Position numbers and translations under genes: made by a program. 64,000 bases of DNA from Desulfosudis oleivorans Hxd3 (GTDB taxonomy: Bacteria > Desulfobacterota > Desulfobacteria > Desulfobacterales > Desulfosudaceae): contig NC_009943.1 in assembly GCF_000018405.1 (NCBI RefSeq), positions 933,001-997,000 of the forward strand. Reading direction: 5' to 3'. The stretch's first letter is position 1. Every line of letters begins with the position of its first letter. The notes below the pieces were generated by a model that had not been told where the DNA came from, did not search any database, and saw only the letters and a list, made by a program, of their open reading frames with translations. Below are positions 52,606 through 62,849 of this stretch, piece by piece.

Positions 52606-55368
52606 ATGAAAAACATCATTGTCATCAACGGACATGAACTGTCGTTTAAAGACGGGGAAACGATTCTGGATGTGGCCCTGCGTAACGGCATTGACATTCC
52701 CACCCTGTGCCACCTGAAGGGCACCACGCCCACGGGCACCTGCCGGGTGTGCGTGGTGGAGGTGCACGGCGCCGACGACCTGGTCACCGCCTGCACTGAA
52801 GAGGCGGCCCACAACATGGTGGTGCGCACCGAGTCGGCCAGGGTCGTGGCCTCCCGGCGGGAAACGATTCGGGAGATGCTGGCGTCGGGCAACCACAACT
52901 GCGCCATGAGCGGCACGGCGTGCAAAGACTGGACCGGGTTCCAGATGGCGGTCCAGGCCGATGACCAGGCCGAGGCCCTGTGCCCGGCGTGGGGCGACTG
53001 CCGCCTTCAGGACCTGGCCTACCGTTACCAGGTGACCGGCGACGTGCCGGCGGGTGACGATGTGTCTTACCCCATGGAGATGGCCAACCCCTTTATCATC
53101 CGTGATTTTTCCCGGTGCATCCGGTGCGGCCGGTGCGTAAAGGCCTGCAACGAGGTCCAGGTGAACAAGGCCATTGATTACCTTCGGGACGACGAGGACC
53201 GGATTCTCAAGATCGTGGCCGGGGACGATAAGCCCTTAAAGGATTCGGAGTGCGTGTTCTGCGGCGAGTGCGTTCAGGCCTGCCCGGTGGGTGCCCTGGT
53301 GGAAAAGGACGCCCGGTTTGAGGGCCGTGCCTGGGACACGAAAAAGGTCCGCACCACGTGCAGCTACTGCGGTGTCGGCTGCCAGATGAATCTGCACGTC
53401 AAAGACGGCAAAGTGGTGAAGGTGACCGGCGTGGACGCGCCGCCCAACCACGGCAGCCTCTGCGTCAAGGGCCGGTTCGGGTTTGCCTTTATCGGTTCCC
53501 CGGAGCGGCTGACCACCCCCATGATCAAGGAAGACGGCAAGTTCCGCGAAGCCTCCTGGGAGGAGGCCATCGACCTGGTGGCAAAGCGCCTGTCCGCCCT
53601 CAAGGATGCCCACGGGCCGGACAGCATCGGCGTGTTTACCTCGGCCCGGGTGACCAATGAAGACAACTACGCGGTACACAAGTTTGCAAGGGGGGCGCTG
53701 AAAACCAACAACATAGACCATTGCGCCCGTCTCTGACATAGCTCCACCGTGGCCGGTCTGGCCGCAGCATTTGGAAGTGGCGCAATGACAAACACCATCG
53801 GTGACCTGGAAACGGCCGACGTGATCCTGGCCACGGGCACCAACACCACGGAAAACCATCCGGTGATTTCCACCTTTATCAAGCGGGCCGTGGAAAAGCG
53901 GGGCGCCAAACTGGTCGTGATCGACCCGCGCAAGATCAGGCTCACCAATTTTGCCCGCAAGTGGGTCCGCCAGAACCTGGGCACGGACGTGGCCTGGATC
54001 AACGGCCTGATGCATGTGATCATCAAGGAAGACCTCTACGACAAGGCGTTTGTCTCCAAGCGCACCGCCGGGTTTGAAGACCTGAAAGCCATGGTCGAAA
54101 AGTTTACCCCCGCGTTTGTGGAAAGTATAACCGGCATTGCCGCCGACGATATCGTGGAGATCGCCCGCCTGTATGCAAAGGCCAGGGCCGCCAGCATCGT
54201 CTACTGCATGGGCATCACCCAGCACACCACCGGCACGGACAACGTCAAGTCCCTGGCCAACCTGTCCATGCTCTGCGGCCACCTGGGCATCGAGGGCGGC
54301 GGGGTAAACCCGCTGCGGGGCCAGAACAACGTGCAGGGGGCCTGCGACATGGGCGGCCTGCCCAACGTGTTCACCGGGTACCAGCCCGTGACCAGCGAAG
54401 AGGCCAGAAAAAAACTGGAAGCGGCCTGGGGCGTGACCGGCATTCCGGACAAGCCCGGCTACACCGTCACCGAGATGATTCCCAAGGCCATTGAAGGGAC
54501 GGTCAAGGCCCTGTATATCGTGGGAGAAAACCCCATGGTGTCCGACCCGGACCTGCACCATGTAAAACACGGGCTTGAGGCCCTGGATTTCATGGTGGTC
54601 CAGGATATCTTCATGACCGAGACCGCGCAACTGGCCGACGTGGTGCTGCCCTCGGCCTGCTTTGCGGAAAAAGAGGGGACCTTTTCCAACACCGAACGCC
54701 GGGTCCAGCGGGTGCGAAAAGCCGTGGAGCCGCCGGGCCAGGCCCGGGACGACTGGCGGATCACGGCGGCCATATCCACGGCCATGGGCTTTCCCATGGG
54801 GTATGACAGCGCCGAACAGATTATGGCAGAGATCGCGAAGCTGACGCCGTCTTACGGCGGCATCACCTACGAGCGGATCGACCGGGTGGGCCTGCACTGG
54901 CCCTGCCCGACCCCGGACCATCCGGGTACGCCGGTGCTGCACACGGTGCAGTTTCCCATCGGCAAGGGCAAGTTCCACGCCATCGACTACATTCCGCCGG
55001 CCGAACAGACCGATGATGCCTACCCGTTGTATCTGACCACGGGCCGGATCATTTATCATTACCATACCGGCACCATGACCCGGAAAAGCGAAGGGCTAAA
55101 CGAGCGGGCCCCGGAAAATTTTGTGGAGATCTCCGCCGAAGACGCGGGCCGCTACGGCATTGAAGACGGCAGCATGGTGACCATTGCCTCCCGCCGGGGA
55201 AAGATCAAGGCCAAAGCTGCGGTATCGGAAAAGGGCGTGGCCGGAACGGTCTTTATCCCCTTCCATTTTGCCGAATCCGCGGTAAACGAACTGACCCACG
55301 CGGCCCTGGACCCGGTGTCCAAGATTCCGGAGTACAAGGTGTGCGCCGTGGTTCTGGAAAAAGCCTAG
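52606..55368 (+). CDS. fdhA: Formate dehydrogenase catalytic subunit, selenocysteine-containing
   Basis: One gene read through an in-frame UGA at 53734-53736 as selenocysteine (residue 377), giving 920 residues. Both halves are in the same frame. The junction NNIDHCARL-U-HSSTVAGLA is the formate dehydrogenase active-site motif. N-terminus: 2Fe-2S ferredoxin domain (CHLKGTTPTGTCRVCVVEV), NuoG-like His/Cys cluster, two 4Fe-4S clusters (CIRCGRCVKAC near 172, CVFCGECVQAC near 216), then the molybdopterin Fe4S4 motif CSYCGVGCQM near 252 and the Mo/W-bisMGD domains. No Tat signal, so cytoplasmic. It oxidises formate or reduces CO2; NAD- or ferredoxin-linked partners are not adjacent. Confidence 0.95.
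53734..53765 (+). promoter_or_regulatory. Selenocysteine UGA and bacterial SECIS-like hairpin
   Basis: After UGA (53734-53736), GGCC (53751-53754) and GGCC (53760-53763) pair around loop GGTCT. E. coli fdhF has the same GGUCU loop at the same distance for SelB binding. A lower stem may form between CCAC (53744-53747) and GTGG (53777-53780). Confidence 0.85.
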
Positions 55369-55395
55369 CCCCAGCGGCTTAACGATAGAACAGGA

Positions 55396-55424
55396 CGGGC
55401 CATTCGCCATCGGCGAATGGCCCG
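55396..55424 (+). terminator. Perfect hairpin after the formate dehydrogenase gene
   Basis: CGGGCCATTCGCC pairs with GGCGAATGGCCCG around ATC, 28 bases after the stop. The tail CTTCTGTTT is only partly T-rich. It separates convergent genes. Confidence 0.7.
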
Positions 55425-55570
55425 CTTCTGTTTATGTCATCACAATCGGGCAGTGCCCACGGCCCCATGTCTCGCCATAACCTCTGGCGACGGCGGATGC
55501 AGCTTGGCCTTTGGCTGCCCTCGCGCGAATGCTGTTTTCGGTCAAAGGCAGGCTGATCTTCAATGGGTGG

Positions 55571-55596
55571 CACGGGCCAAGCGAAGCTTGCCCGTG
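55571..55596 (-). terminator. Hairpin downstream of glgB
   Basis: CACGGGC-CAAGC and GCTTG-CCCGTG pair around GAA with one bulge, just beyond the glgB stop on its transcript. No clear T-run. Confidence 0.5.
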
Positions 55597-55601
55597 GGTG
55601 C

Positions 55602-57656
55602 TTACGCCTTATCCGCTTTCAGCACCAGGGCGGTGCGGGTGGGAAGGTAGAGAAAGAGCCGGTGGGCCGTTTTGGTGTTGGGCATGGGAAGGGTGAGGTG
55701 TTCCTGGTCCGGTGCCAGGCGGTGGTGGCCGCCAAAGGCCGCGTCATCGCTGTTTAGAATCATGATGTATTTGCCGGCGGGCGCGTGAATGGCATAGTCG
55801 GTGTAGGACCGGGTGGGGTGAAAGTTGAACACAAACACCAGCCCGGCCCGGGAAAAGGCGAGAATCTTGTCGTCGTTGTGTTCGTAGAGCAGGTAGGGCC
55901 AGGGGGCGTCGAGCACGGAAAAGCGCCTGACCAGGGCAACCATCTCCCGGTCAAAGGCCTGTAAGAAGTGGTATTTCAGGCCGGGGTCATCGGCCAGGTG
56001 CCACTGGCGCCGGGCGTAGTGATAGGACCAGGCGTTTCCCGGCCGGGGAAAATCGATCCATTCGGGATGGCCGAACTCGTTGCCCATAAAGCTCTGGTAG
56101 CCGTGGCCGGCCGTGGTCAGGGTGATAAACCGCATCATCTTGTGAAGGGCCATGGCCCGGTCCACAGTGGTGTCGGGATCATCCACGCACATGTGATGGT
56201 ACATGGCGGCCCCGGCCATGCGGAACATGAGGGTCTGGTCCCCCACCAGGGCCTGGTCGTGGGACTCGGCATAACTGATCGATTTTTCGTCATAGCGCCG
56301 GTTGTTGAGTTCGTGCCACAGGTGGCCCATGGGCCAGGCCTCGTCGGCGTATTCCTTGACCAGCCGGACCCAGTAGTCCGGTACCCCCATGGCCAGGCGA
56401 AAATCAAAACCGATGCCCCCGGCCCCAATGGGCGTGGCCAGCCCCGGCATGCCGCTGATGTCTTCGGCAATGGTGATCGCGTCGGGCCGGACCTGGTGGA
56501 TGACCCGGTTGGCCAGGGTCAGGTAGGTCAGGGCCTCCTCGTCCACGTTGTGGTTAAAATAGTCGTCATACCCGGTAAAGGCTTTTTCCAGCCCATGGTC
56601 CAGGTAGAGCATGCTGGTGATGCCGTCAAACCGGAACCCGTCAAACCGGTATTCCTCCAGCCAGAAGCGGCAATTGGACAGCAGGAACCGCAGCACCGGC
56701 TCCTTGCCGTAATCAAAGCAGCGGGAGTCCCAGGCCGTGTGAAGCCCCCGGGGGCCGTCGTGAAAATACTGGTGCAGGGTGCCGTCAAACCGGCTCAGCC
56801 CCTCCACCTCGTTGGAGACCGCGTGGGAGTGGACGATGTCCATGATCACCCGCAGGCCGGCGCCGTGGGCCGTGTCCACCAGTTGCTTGAGGTCTTCAGG
56901 CGTACCAAAACGGGACGAGACCGCGAAAAAGTTTGAGACATGGTAGCCAAAGGAGCCGTAATAGGGGTGCTCCTGAATGGCCATGAGCTGCAACGTGTTG
57001 TAGCCCGAGTCGATGATCCGGGGCAGCACCTTTTCGGTAAACGCGGCAAAGGTGCCCACCTGGCCCTCCTGCTGGGCCATGCCCACGTGGGCTTCATAGA
57101 TCAGTGCCGGCTGGGAACTGAGATCCGGTGGTTCGTGGCGCCATTCATAGGCCGGCGCTTCCCACACCTGGGCGTTGAAGATCAGGGTGTGGGGATCCTG
57201 GACCACCCGGCGGGCATAAGAGGGAATGCGGTCTCCCTGGCCGCCTTCCCACTGGACAAGGAGCCGGAAAAGCTGCCCGTGGGAAAGGGTGTTGCCGGGC
57301 AGCCGCAGTTCCCATATGCCGTTGTCCTGAATGCGGGCCAGGGCAAAATCCTTTGAGGGCTGCCAGCCGTTGGTCTCGCCGATAAGAAAAATGGCCGTGG
57401 CATTGGGGGCCCACTCCCGGAACACCCAGCCGTCCTGCTCCCGGTGCAGCCCGAAATAGTCATATTCCGCGGCGATGTCGGCCAGCCGGCCCTGGGGACC
57501 GGCCAGGGTTTTTTCAAGATTCAGCACGCGGCTCAGCCGCCGTTCGAGAACCGGGGCATAGGGCGTCAGCAGCGCGTCCCTTTCCAGCAGCCGCTTTACA
57601 AGAGCGGTCACTGTGTCGGTCTGTGTTTTGTCGAAGGCCGGTGTTGTGGGATCCAT
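55602..57656 (-). CDS. glgB: 1,4-alpha-glucan branching enzyme (GH13)
   Basis: 684 residues. N-terminal CBM48 segment (YFGLHREQDGWVFREWAPNA, ETNGWQ), then the GH13 barrel: nucleophile Asp in YRFDGFRFDGITSML, acid/base Glu in TIAEDISG, third Asp in YAESHDQ. The order and sequence are closer to eukaryote-type (GH13_8) branching enzymes than to E. coli GlgB. It makes alpha-1,6 branches in glycogen. It is the last gene of the minus-strand glycogen cluster, 24 bases after the synthase gene. Confidence 0.93.
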   Translation of the reverse strand: MDPTTPAFDKTQTDTVTALVKRLLERDALLTPYAPVLERRLSRVLNLEKTLAGPQGRLADIAAEYDYFGLHREQDGWVFREWAPNATAIFLIGETNGWQPSKDFALARIQDNGIWELRLPGNTLSHGQLFRLLVQWEGGQGDRIPSYARRVVQDPHTLIFNAQVWEAPAYEWRHEPPDLSSQPALIYEAHVGMAQQEGQVGTFAAFTEKVLPRIIDSGYNTLQLMAIQEHPYYGSFGYHVSNFFAVSSRFGTPEDLKQLVDTAHGAGLRVIMDIVHSHAVSNEVEGLSRFDGTLHQYFHDGPRGLHTAWDSRCFDYGKEPVLRFLLSNCRFWLEEYRFDGFRFDGITSMLYLDHGLEKAFTGYDDYFNHNVDEEALTYLTLANRVIHQVRPDAITIAEDISGMPGLATPIGAGGIGFDFRLAMGVPDYWVRLVKEYADEAWPMGHLWHELNNRRYDEKSISYAESHDQALVGDQTLMFRMAGAAMYHHMCVDDPDTTVDRAMALHKMMRFITLTTAGHGYQSFMGNEFGHPEWIDFPRPGNAWSYHYARRQWHLADDPGLKYHFLQAFDREMVALVRRFSVLDAPWPYLLYEHNDDKILAFSRAGLVFVFNFHPTRSYTDYAIHAPAGKYIMILNSDDAAFGGHHRLAPDQEHLTLPMPNTKTAHRLFLYLPTRTALVLKADKA

Positions 57657-57680
57657 GGGCAGAGTTCCGGTGACGCCGTG

Positions 57681-59201
57681 TTAGAATTCGGGGTTTATAA
57701 AGGGCCGGTGAAGCATTCGTTCGTAAAGGTCGATATAGTGTCTGGCCGTGACTGAATGGTTGAACGCGGCCAGGCTCTCTTTCATGATCCGGGCAATCTG
57801 CGCTTCCTTTGTTTCAGGAGGCAGGTTGAAAAAGTCAACAGCCCGGTCCATGGCCCAGGAGAGCCCCTGGGGATCAAAGGTCTCAAACAGAATGCCGTTG
57901 CCGGTGTCGCGGCTGATGTCCAGATGGGTGATGGTGTCGTGAATACCACCCGTGTCACGGGCCACCGGCAGCGAACCGTACAGGGCGCCGATCATCTGGG
58001 GCAGGCCGCAGGGCTCAAAGGCCGACGGCATGAGGACAAAATCCGACGCTCCGTAAGCTATATGGGAGAGCCGTTCGTCAAAGTCGCACACCGCCACCCG
58101 GTCGCCCAGGTTGAAATCCCACACGATCTGCTTGAGGTGCGGCTGAAACTCCCCGCTGGCCACGAACACGACCTGCAGGGGCATGTGCCAGTAACGGGAG
58201 ACCACGTCATAGAGAATGTGGCCCATGAGCTGGCTCCCCTTCTGAATTCTGTCCAGCCGGGAAGGCCAGAAGAAAAGGGGGGCATTGGGGTTTTCGACCA
58301 GCCCCAGCAATTGTTGAAGATGCTTTTTGTTGGCCGCCTTTCCCTCCATCACGGTCTTGGGGCCGTAGGGAACAGCCAGGTAAGGGTCCTCGGTGGGATG
58401 AAAGGAGGGATCCGGACTGTTTAAGATGCCCACGGCGCATTCGGCCTCCCACTTGCTGGTCAGTTCCTGCCGCAACGGTTCTTCCACAAAGGGGTGATGG
58501 CCTTCTACCACCTCTTTTAAAAAGGTGGGGCTTACGGTGTTGACAAAATGGGACGCAAACACGCCGGACACCAGAAAATCCACGGGGTTGGTCTCCCGGG
58601 TCTCTTCATAGTTCTGGGGTGGCCGCGTGAAAAAAAGATGGCGCCAGAAAGAGGCGGCGTCAATGCCCCGGTCTTCAATGTCGGCCAGGGGTTTTTTTAC
58701 GGTGTAGATGTTGTGCAGGGTAAACAGGCAGGGAATCTCCAGCTCACGGGCCATGGCCGGAATCAGGCCGGTCATCCAGTCGTTGCAGTGAATCAGGTCG
58801 GGCTGGACCTTGGGCACGATGTTGTTGATCACCTCCCGCTGAAAGGCCAGGGAGATCTTGATGTTTTCCCAGGAGTAGTTGGAGTAGACCGCGTTCATGT
58901 AGAAAAAGGCCCGGTCTTCGGCCAGGTGAATGCGCTCCTGGGGCACCTTCTTTTTGATGGTTTTAAACTCTTTGTTTAAAACCGGGTCGGCCTCGTGGGA
59001 AAAGAGGCTGCGGTAGTCGGGCAGGGCCACGTGAACATCGCCGCCCTGCTCAAACAGGGCTGACACCAGGGCCGCCGACACATCGGCCAGCCCCCCGGCC
59101 TTGGCCGACAGGTAGTTGGCGGTGTTGCCCATGCCCTCGGGCAGGTAGGTGACCTCCGGCGTTACAATCAGCACGCGGGGTGTTTTTCGAATGCGGGACA
59201 T
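57681..59201 (-). CDS. glgA: Glycogen/starch synthase (GT5)
   Basis: 506 residues. N-terminal KAGGLADVSAAL (nucleotide-sugar binding) near residue 34, catalytic LIHCNDWMTGLIP, and C-terminal LMPSAFEPCGLPQMIGALYG with the E...E GT-B signature. It extends alpha-1,4-glucan chains from ADP- or UDP-glucose. An insert YLPEGMGNTANYLS before KAGG is unusual for bacterial GlgA. It lies between the phosphorylase and branching-enzyme genes on the same strand. A hexamer array and a palindromic repeat separate it from the phosphorylase gene. Confidence 0.91.
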   Translation of the reverse strand: MSRIRKTPRVLIVTPEVTYLPEGMGNTANYLSAKAGGLADVSAALVSALFEQGGDVHVALPDYRSLFSHEADPVLNKEFKTIKKKVPQERIHLAEDRAFFYMNAVYSNYSWENIKISLAFQREVINNIVPKVQPDLIHCNDWMTGLIPAMARELEIPCLFTLHNIYTVKKPLADIEDRGIDAASFWRHLFFTRPPQNYEETRETNPVDFLVSGVFASHFVNTVSPTFLKEVVEGHHPFVEEPLRQELTSKWEAECAVGILNSPDPSFHPTEDPYLAVPYGPKTVMEGKAANKKHLQQLLGLVENPNAPLFFWPSRLDRIQKGSQLMGHILYDVVSRYWHMPLQVVFVASGEFQPHLKQIVWDFNLGDRVAVCDFDERLSHIAYGASDFVLMPSAFEPCGLPQMIGALYGSLPVARDTGGIHDTITHLDISRDTGNGILFETFDPQGLSWAMDRAVDFFNLPPETKEAQIARIMKESLAAFNHSVTARHYIDLYERMLHRPFINPEF

Positions 59202-59224
59202 GCGTTGTTACCTGTACCTTTATT

Positions 59225-59270
59225 GAAATCGGTATCGCTATCGATATCGGTATCGGTATCGAAATTAAGA
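59225..59270. repeat. Hexanucleotide tandem array (ATCGGT type)
   Basis: Units ATCGGT, ATCGCT and ATCGAT alternate just upstream of the glgA start, between it and the phosphorylase stop. Confidence 0.7.
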
Positions 59271-59338
59271 AGGTTTTTTATTTTAAAACGGCATTGTGAG
59301 TCACAGGCGCAGCCATCTCCGTCTTAGCTGTGTGCCAT

Positions 59339-59372
59339 AAGATTGCTTCGTCGCTTCGCTCCTCGCAATGAC
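59339..59372. repeat. Interspersed palindromic repeat (GCAATGAC family)
   Basis: AAGATTGCTTCGTCGC followed by TTCGCTCCTCGCAATGAC. Single copy in the glgP-glgA gap. Confidence 0.7.
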
Positions 59373-59452
59373 CTTTAACATGATTGTCCTGAATCAGAAC
59401 AGGAAAGGCTCCTCCGTTTGGTTCCATCGTAAATTTTTATGACACCTTCGGG

Positions 59453-62005
59453 CTATGCCCAGGTAATCAGCCCGGGCGTAAATCTGATGTAGTTATCGGC
59501 ACGGGGCATGGCCCGGACCGTGAACCCGAACCGGCCGGCGTTTCGGCAGGTCAGGGCGCATTCATAGCGAAAGGTCCCTCCGCCCAGGTCCTCTTTTACG
59601 GCCATGGCCTGGGTTTTTCCACCGGTGACCGCGTCCACGTCCCGAAGTGGGCCGTAGTAAAGCTCAACATCCGCCTCTTCCGGGGTCAGTGTGCCCAGGT
59701 GGACCACCACGGAGATGACCAGGGACTGGCCGATGCGGAAGGGCCCGGCGGTCTGCCGTTCCGGTGTTTCAATGGCAATGGTGTGCCAGTTGTTGCGCAG
59801 CCGGTCGTGTACCTCGTTGAGCTGCCGCGCCCTGGCGGCCCCGTTTTCCGTGAGTTCGTAGTACCGCTCCATGCCCGGGGTGTAAAACCGGGTGTCGTAC
59901 CGGTTTACCATTTTATGGGCGCAAAACCCTTCCAGGGCCATGTGCATGGAGGCCTTCATCATGGCCAGCCACCGTTCCGGCACGCCGCCGCTTTCCCGGT
60001 CGTAGAAGCAGGGGATCACGTCGTTTTCCAAAACATTGTACAGGGCCTGGCTTTCCACGGCGTCCTGGTAGTTGTGGTCGTCATACTCCTCGCCGTTACC
60101 GATGGCCCAGCCCACGTCCGGGGTGTAGCCCTCGCACCACCAGCCGTCCAGAATGCTGACGTTGAGCACGCCGTTGGCCGCGGCCTTCATGCCGGATGTG
60201 CCGCAGGCCTCCATGGGCCGCCGCGGCGTGTTGAGCCACACGTCGGCGCCCTGCACAAGGTGGCGGGCGATGTTGATGTCGTAGTTTTCCAGAAACAGGA
60301 TCTTGTGGCGGTAGAGCGGGTGCCGGGCAAAATGGACCAGCTGCTGGATCAGCCGCTTGCCCTCGTCATCCTTGGGGTGGGCCTTGCCGGCAAAGATGAA
60401 TTGCACCGGGCACTCCTCGGATTTCAATATGGCCTCAAACCGGTCCATGTCCCGCAGCAGCAGGGTGGCCCGCTTGTAGGAGGCAAACCGCCGGGCAAAG
60501 GCAATGGTCAGCACCCCGTCGTCTAATACTGATTCGGCCTCTTTCATCACCGACTTGGGCGCGTTGCGACGGCCGTACTGCTGCACCATCCATTTTCTGC
60601 ACGACCGGATCAGGCGGGTGCGGCTCATCTCGTGGGCCCGCCACAGCTCTTCATCGTAAATATCGGCGATGCGGCCGGACAGTTCGCTGTTCCATGTGCT
60701 CATGGACCAGTCCCGTCCCAGGTATCGCTGGTAGAGCAGGGCATTTTCAATGGATATCCACGACGGAATATGGACCCCGTTGGTGATGTGGGAAATGGGG
60801 GTTTCCTCTTCGGGCAGCCGGGGCCATACATGGGCCCACATGCGCCGGGCCACCTGGCCGTGAAGTTCGCTGACGCCGTTCAAGTCCTGGGCCAGGTGAA
60901 GCCCCAGCACGAACATGGAAAAGGGCCGGTAGGGATCGGTGCCCTCGACCTGGCCCCATCGCACCAGTTCGTCGGCGGTAACACCGAGGTCGGTTTCATA
61001 GGGCACCATGTAGGGCCGCACCAGGTCCGGCGGAAATTCGTCGTGGCCCGCCGGCACCGGCGTGTGGGTGGTAAACACGGTGGTGCGGGCGTTGATCTCG
61101 ATGGCGGTTTTAAGGTCCACCTGGTGCTGGGCCCGAATCTGGGCCAGCCGTTCAACAGTGGAAAAGGAGCAGTGGCCTTCGTTCATGTGGCACACCACCG
61201 GCGTGTATCCCATGGCCTTCAAGGCCCGCATGCCGCCGATGCCGAGAATCACCTCCTGGGCCAGGCGGGCCTTGCCCGTGGCGCGGTAAAGCCGGGAGTT
61301 GATCTCCCGAATGGCCGGAGGGTTCTCCTTGATGTTGGTGTCCAGCAGAAACAGGGACACACGGCCCACGGCGATTTTCCAGATAGACAGCTGAATAATG
61401 CCGTCCGGCCCCATAAAGGAAACGCGCAGCTCGTTGCCCGAGGCGTCTTTGATCCGTTCCACCGGAAGGTGGTAAAGGTTGGTGGCCGGATACTCCTCCT
61501 GCTGCCATCCGTCGTGGTTCAGGTACTGGTGGAAATAACCGTTGGTGTAGAACAGCCCCACGCCGGCAATGGGAAGCCCCAGGTCCGAGGCGGCCTTCAG
61601 ATGGTCTCCGGCCAGGATGCCCAGGCCCCCGGCAAACAGGGGCAGGCTTTCGTGAATGCCGAACTCCATGGAGAAATAGGCGATGACCTCTTTTTCTCCC
61701 CTGGGCCGGGGACCGGCGTCGGCGGAGGGGGCCATTACGTCATGCGTGAACTTTTCTTTTACCTCTGCCATGTTGGTCAGAAAGCTGGTGTCTTCGGCCA
61801 GCCTGTCGAGCTGGTTTTGATCAATCATGGTGAAGAAAATAATGGGGTTGCGGCCCGACTCCTCCCACAGCTTGGGATTGATGCGGCGGAACAGGTCAAT
61901 GACCTCCAGGTTCCAGCACCACCAGAGGTTTCTGACCAGCACCTCAAGAAATTTGAGCTGCTCGGGAACTTTTGGAAAAACTTGAAATGTTTGAAGAAAA
62001 CTCAT
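59453..62005 (-). CDS. glgP: Alpha-glucan phosphorylase (GT35, short archaeal/bacterial type)
   Basis: 850 residues from the ATG at 62005; a GTG at 62023 is possible but has a poorer context. An N-terminal DUF3417-like helical region ([19 protein letters not shown]) precedes the GT-B phosphorylase core. The PLP lysine is in [16 protein letters not shown], and the phosphate/glucose site includes [23 protein letters not shown]. It releases glucose-1-phosphate from glycogen. It lies 24 bases after the CBM48 gene stop, so shares its promoter. Confidence 0.93.
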   Translation of the reverse strand: MSFLQTFQVFPKVPEQLKFLEVLVRNLWWCWNLEVIDLFRRINPKLWEESGRNPIIFFTMIDQNQLDRLAEDTSFLTNMAEVKEKFTHDVMAPSADAGPRPRGEKEVIAYFSMEFGIHESLPLFAGGLGILAGDHLKAASDLGLPIAGVGLFYTNGYFHQYLNHDGWQQEEYPATNLYHLPVERIKDASGNELRVSFMGPDGIIQLSIWKIAVGRVSLFLLDTNIKENPPAIREINSRLYRATGKARLAQEVILGIGGMRALKAMGYTPVVCHMNEGHCSFSTVERLAQIRAQHQVDLKTAIEINARTTVFTTHTPVPAGHDEFPPDLVRPYMVPYETDLGVTADELVRWGQVEGTDPYRPFSMFVLGLHLAQDLNGVSELHGQVARRMWAHVWPRLPEEETPISHITNGVHIPSWISIENALLYQRYLGRDWSMSTWNSELSGRIADIYDEELWRAHEMSRTRLIRSCRKWMVQQYGRRNAPKSVMKEAESVLDDGVLTIAFARRFASYKRATLLLRDMDRFEAILKSEECPVQFIFAGKAHPKDDEGKRLIQQLVHFARHPLYRHKILFLENYDINIARHLVQGADVWLNTPRRPMEACGTSGMKAAANGVLNVSILDGWWCEGYTPDVGWAIGNGEEYDDHNYQDAVESQALYNVLENDVIPCFYDRESGGVPERWLAMMKASMHMALEGFCAHKMVNRYDTRFYTPGMERYYELTENGAARARQLNEVHDRLRNNWHTIAIETPERQTAGPFRIGQSLVISVVVHLGTLTPEEADVELYYGPLRDVDAVTGGKTQAMAVKEDLGGGTFRYECALTCRNAGRFGFTVRAMPRADNYIRFTPGLITWA

Positions 62006-62029
62006 GAGCGGGGTCCTCGCCACAGAAGG

Positions 62030-62338
62030 TTACACAACAACCACGGAATTTTCACAGTTTCCGTATTCACTACGCACATATTTATCAGCTTCCCAGTCAT
62101 TTTCCCATACTTTTTCGTCCATCAGGTAACGAAACTGGTACTCTTTGCCGGTCTTCAGGTTGAGCGTCAATGTGAAGTCCCCGTTTTTCAGTTTCTTCAT
62201 GGGGGAGTCGGTCACGCTCCAGTGGTTAAAATCCCCGGCGAGGTTGACGGTTTTTGCCCCCATGGATGCCTTTCCAGGCACCCGAAAGGTCACCTTGCAC
62301 ATTTTTTTACCTTTGAGGTACTGCTTTTTCATGCTCAT
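62030..62338 (-). CDS. Small CBM48/AMPK-beta-like glycogen-binding protein
   Basis: 102 residues from the ATG at 62338, which has an excellent ribosome site (GGAGGAG); the open frame extends upstream without one. It is one carbohydrate-binding module: VTFRVPGKASMGAKTVNLAGDF, NHWS, LKTGKEYQFRYLMDEKVWENDW. Such stand-alone isoamylase early-set domains bind glycogen and probably tether or regulate the enzymes encoded with it. First gene of the cluster after a sigma-54-type promoter. Confidence 0.9.
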   Translation of the reverse strand: MSMKKQYLKGKKMCKVTFRVPGKASMGAKTVNLAGDFNHWSVTDSPMKKLKNGDFTLTLNLKTGKEYQFRYLMDEKVWENDWEADKYVRSEYGNCENSVVVV

Positions 62339-62416
62339 TTTGCTCCTCCGTAAAACGGGTTGATATTCGGCACTGTTCCCGGCAAAAGCCGGTGACAGGT
62401 TCAATCTATAATTGAA

Positions 62417-62433
62417 AGCAAAATCGGTGCCAA
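62417..62433 (-). promoter_or_regulatory. Sigma-54 (-24/-12) promoter of the glycogen operon
   Basis: On the minus strand the bases read TTGGCAC-CGATT-TTGCT: GG and GC separated by exactly 10 bases, near-perfect to the RpoN consensus. Transcription would start about 68 bases before the CBM48 gene. The rest of the gap to 62692 shows nothing clear. Confidence 0.8.
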
Positions 62434-62692
62434 CGCAATACGCAGTATTATTCGGCATCTGCGTGATGGTTTGTTTAACGTATTGTAAAAAAACCGTTAG
62501 CTGGAGTTCTGAAGACCTCCCGGAGTCGAAAACAGCGGTGCGTCAGGAACAGCAGAGTGATGAAAAATTTTACAGAGTGAACATATCCTTGCCAGGCAGA
62601 TCGTGGAAAACCGGAACAAACTCCTGCAAAGCGACATAACCCCCGTTTTGTAGAACCCATCTTACAACCGGAAAAAATTTTTTTCAAGCCTG

Positions 62693-62815
62693 ATGGCTTC
62701 GTAAAAAGCCCAATCTCTGCGTTGCGCTGCACCCCTCGTCACTGCGACGTACGACAAGTACGCCTCATTCCTCGGGATTTGCGACGCCTTGATCTTGACC
62801 TTTTTACTTTGCCAT
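62693..62815. repeat. 123-bp element with inverted ends (GGCTTCGTAAAAAG)
   Basis: Ends ATGGCTTCGTAAAAAGCCC and GACCTTTTTACTTTGCCAT are imperfect inverted repeats; the interior closely matches the element at 38643-38766. It lies after the debranching-enzyme gene and could end its transcript. Confidence 0.85.
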
Positions 62816-62849
62816 TCCAAATAGCCTTTTTACGGGAACATCAAGCTTG

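Noticed and set aside
53606-53748. Formate dehydrogenase as two genes or a nonsense-mutated pseudogene
   Set aside because: Both parts share one frame, the stop is UGA at the known Sec position and a SECIS-like hairpin follows.
53236-55065. 609-codon minus-strand open frame
   Set aside because: Antisense shadow of the formate dehydrogenase gene; Gly/His/Asp-rich nonsense composition with no family motifs.
60632-62353. 573-codon plus-strand open frame
   Set aside because: Shadow of the phosphorylase gene, which has all family motifs on the other strand.
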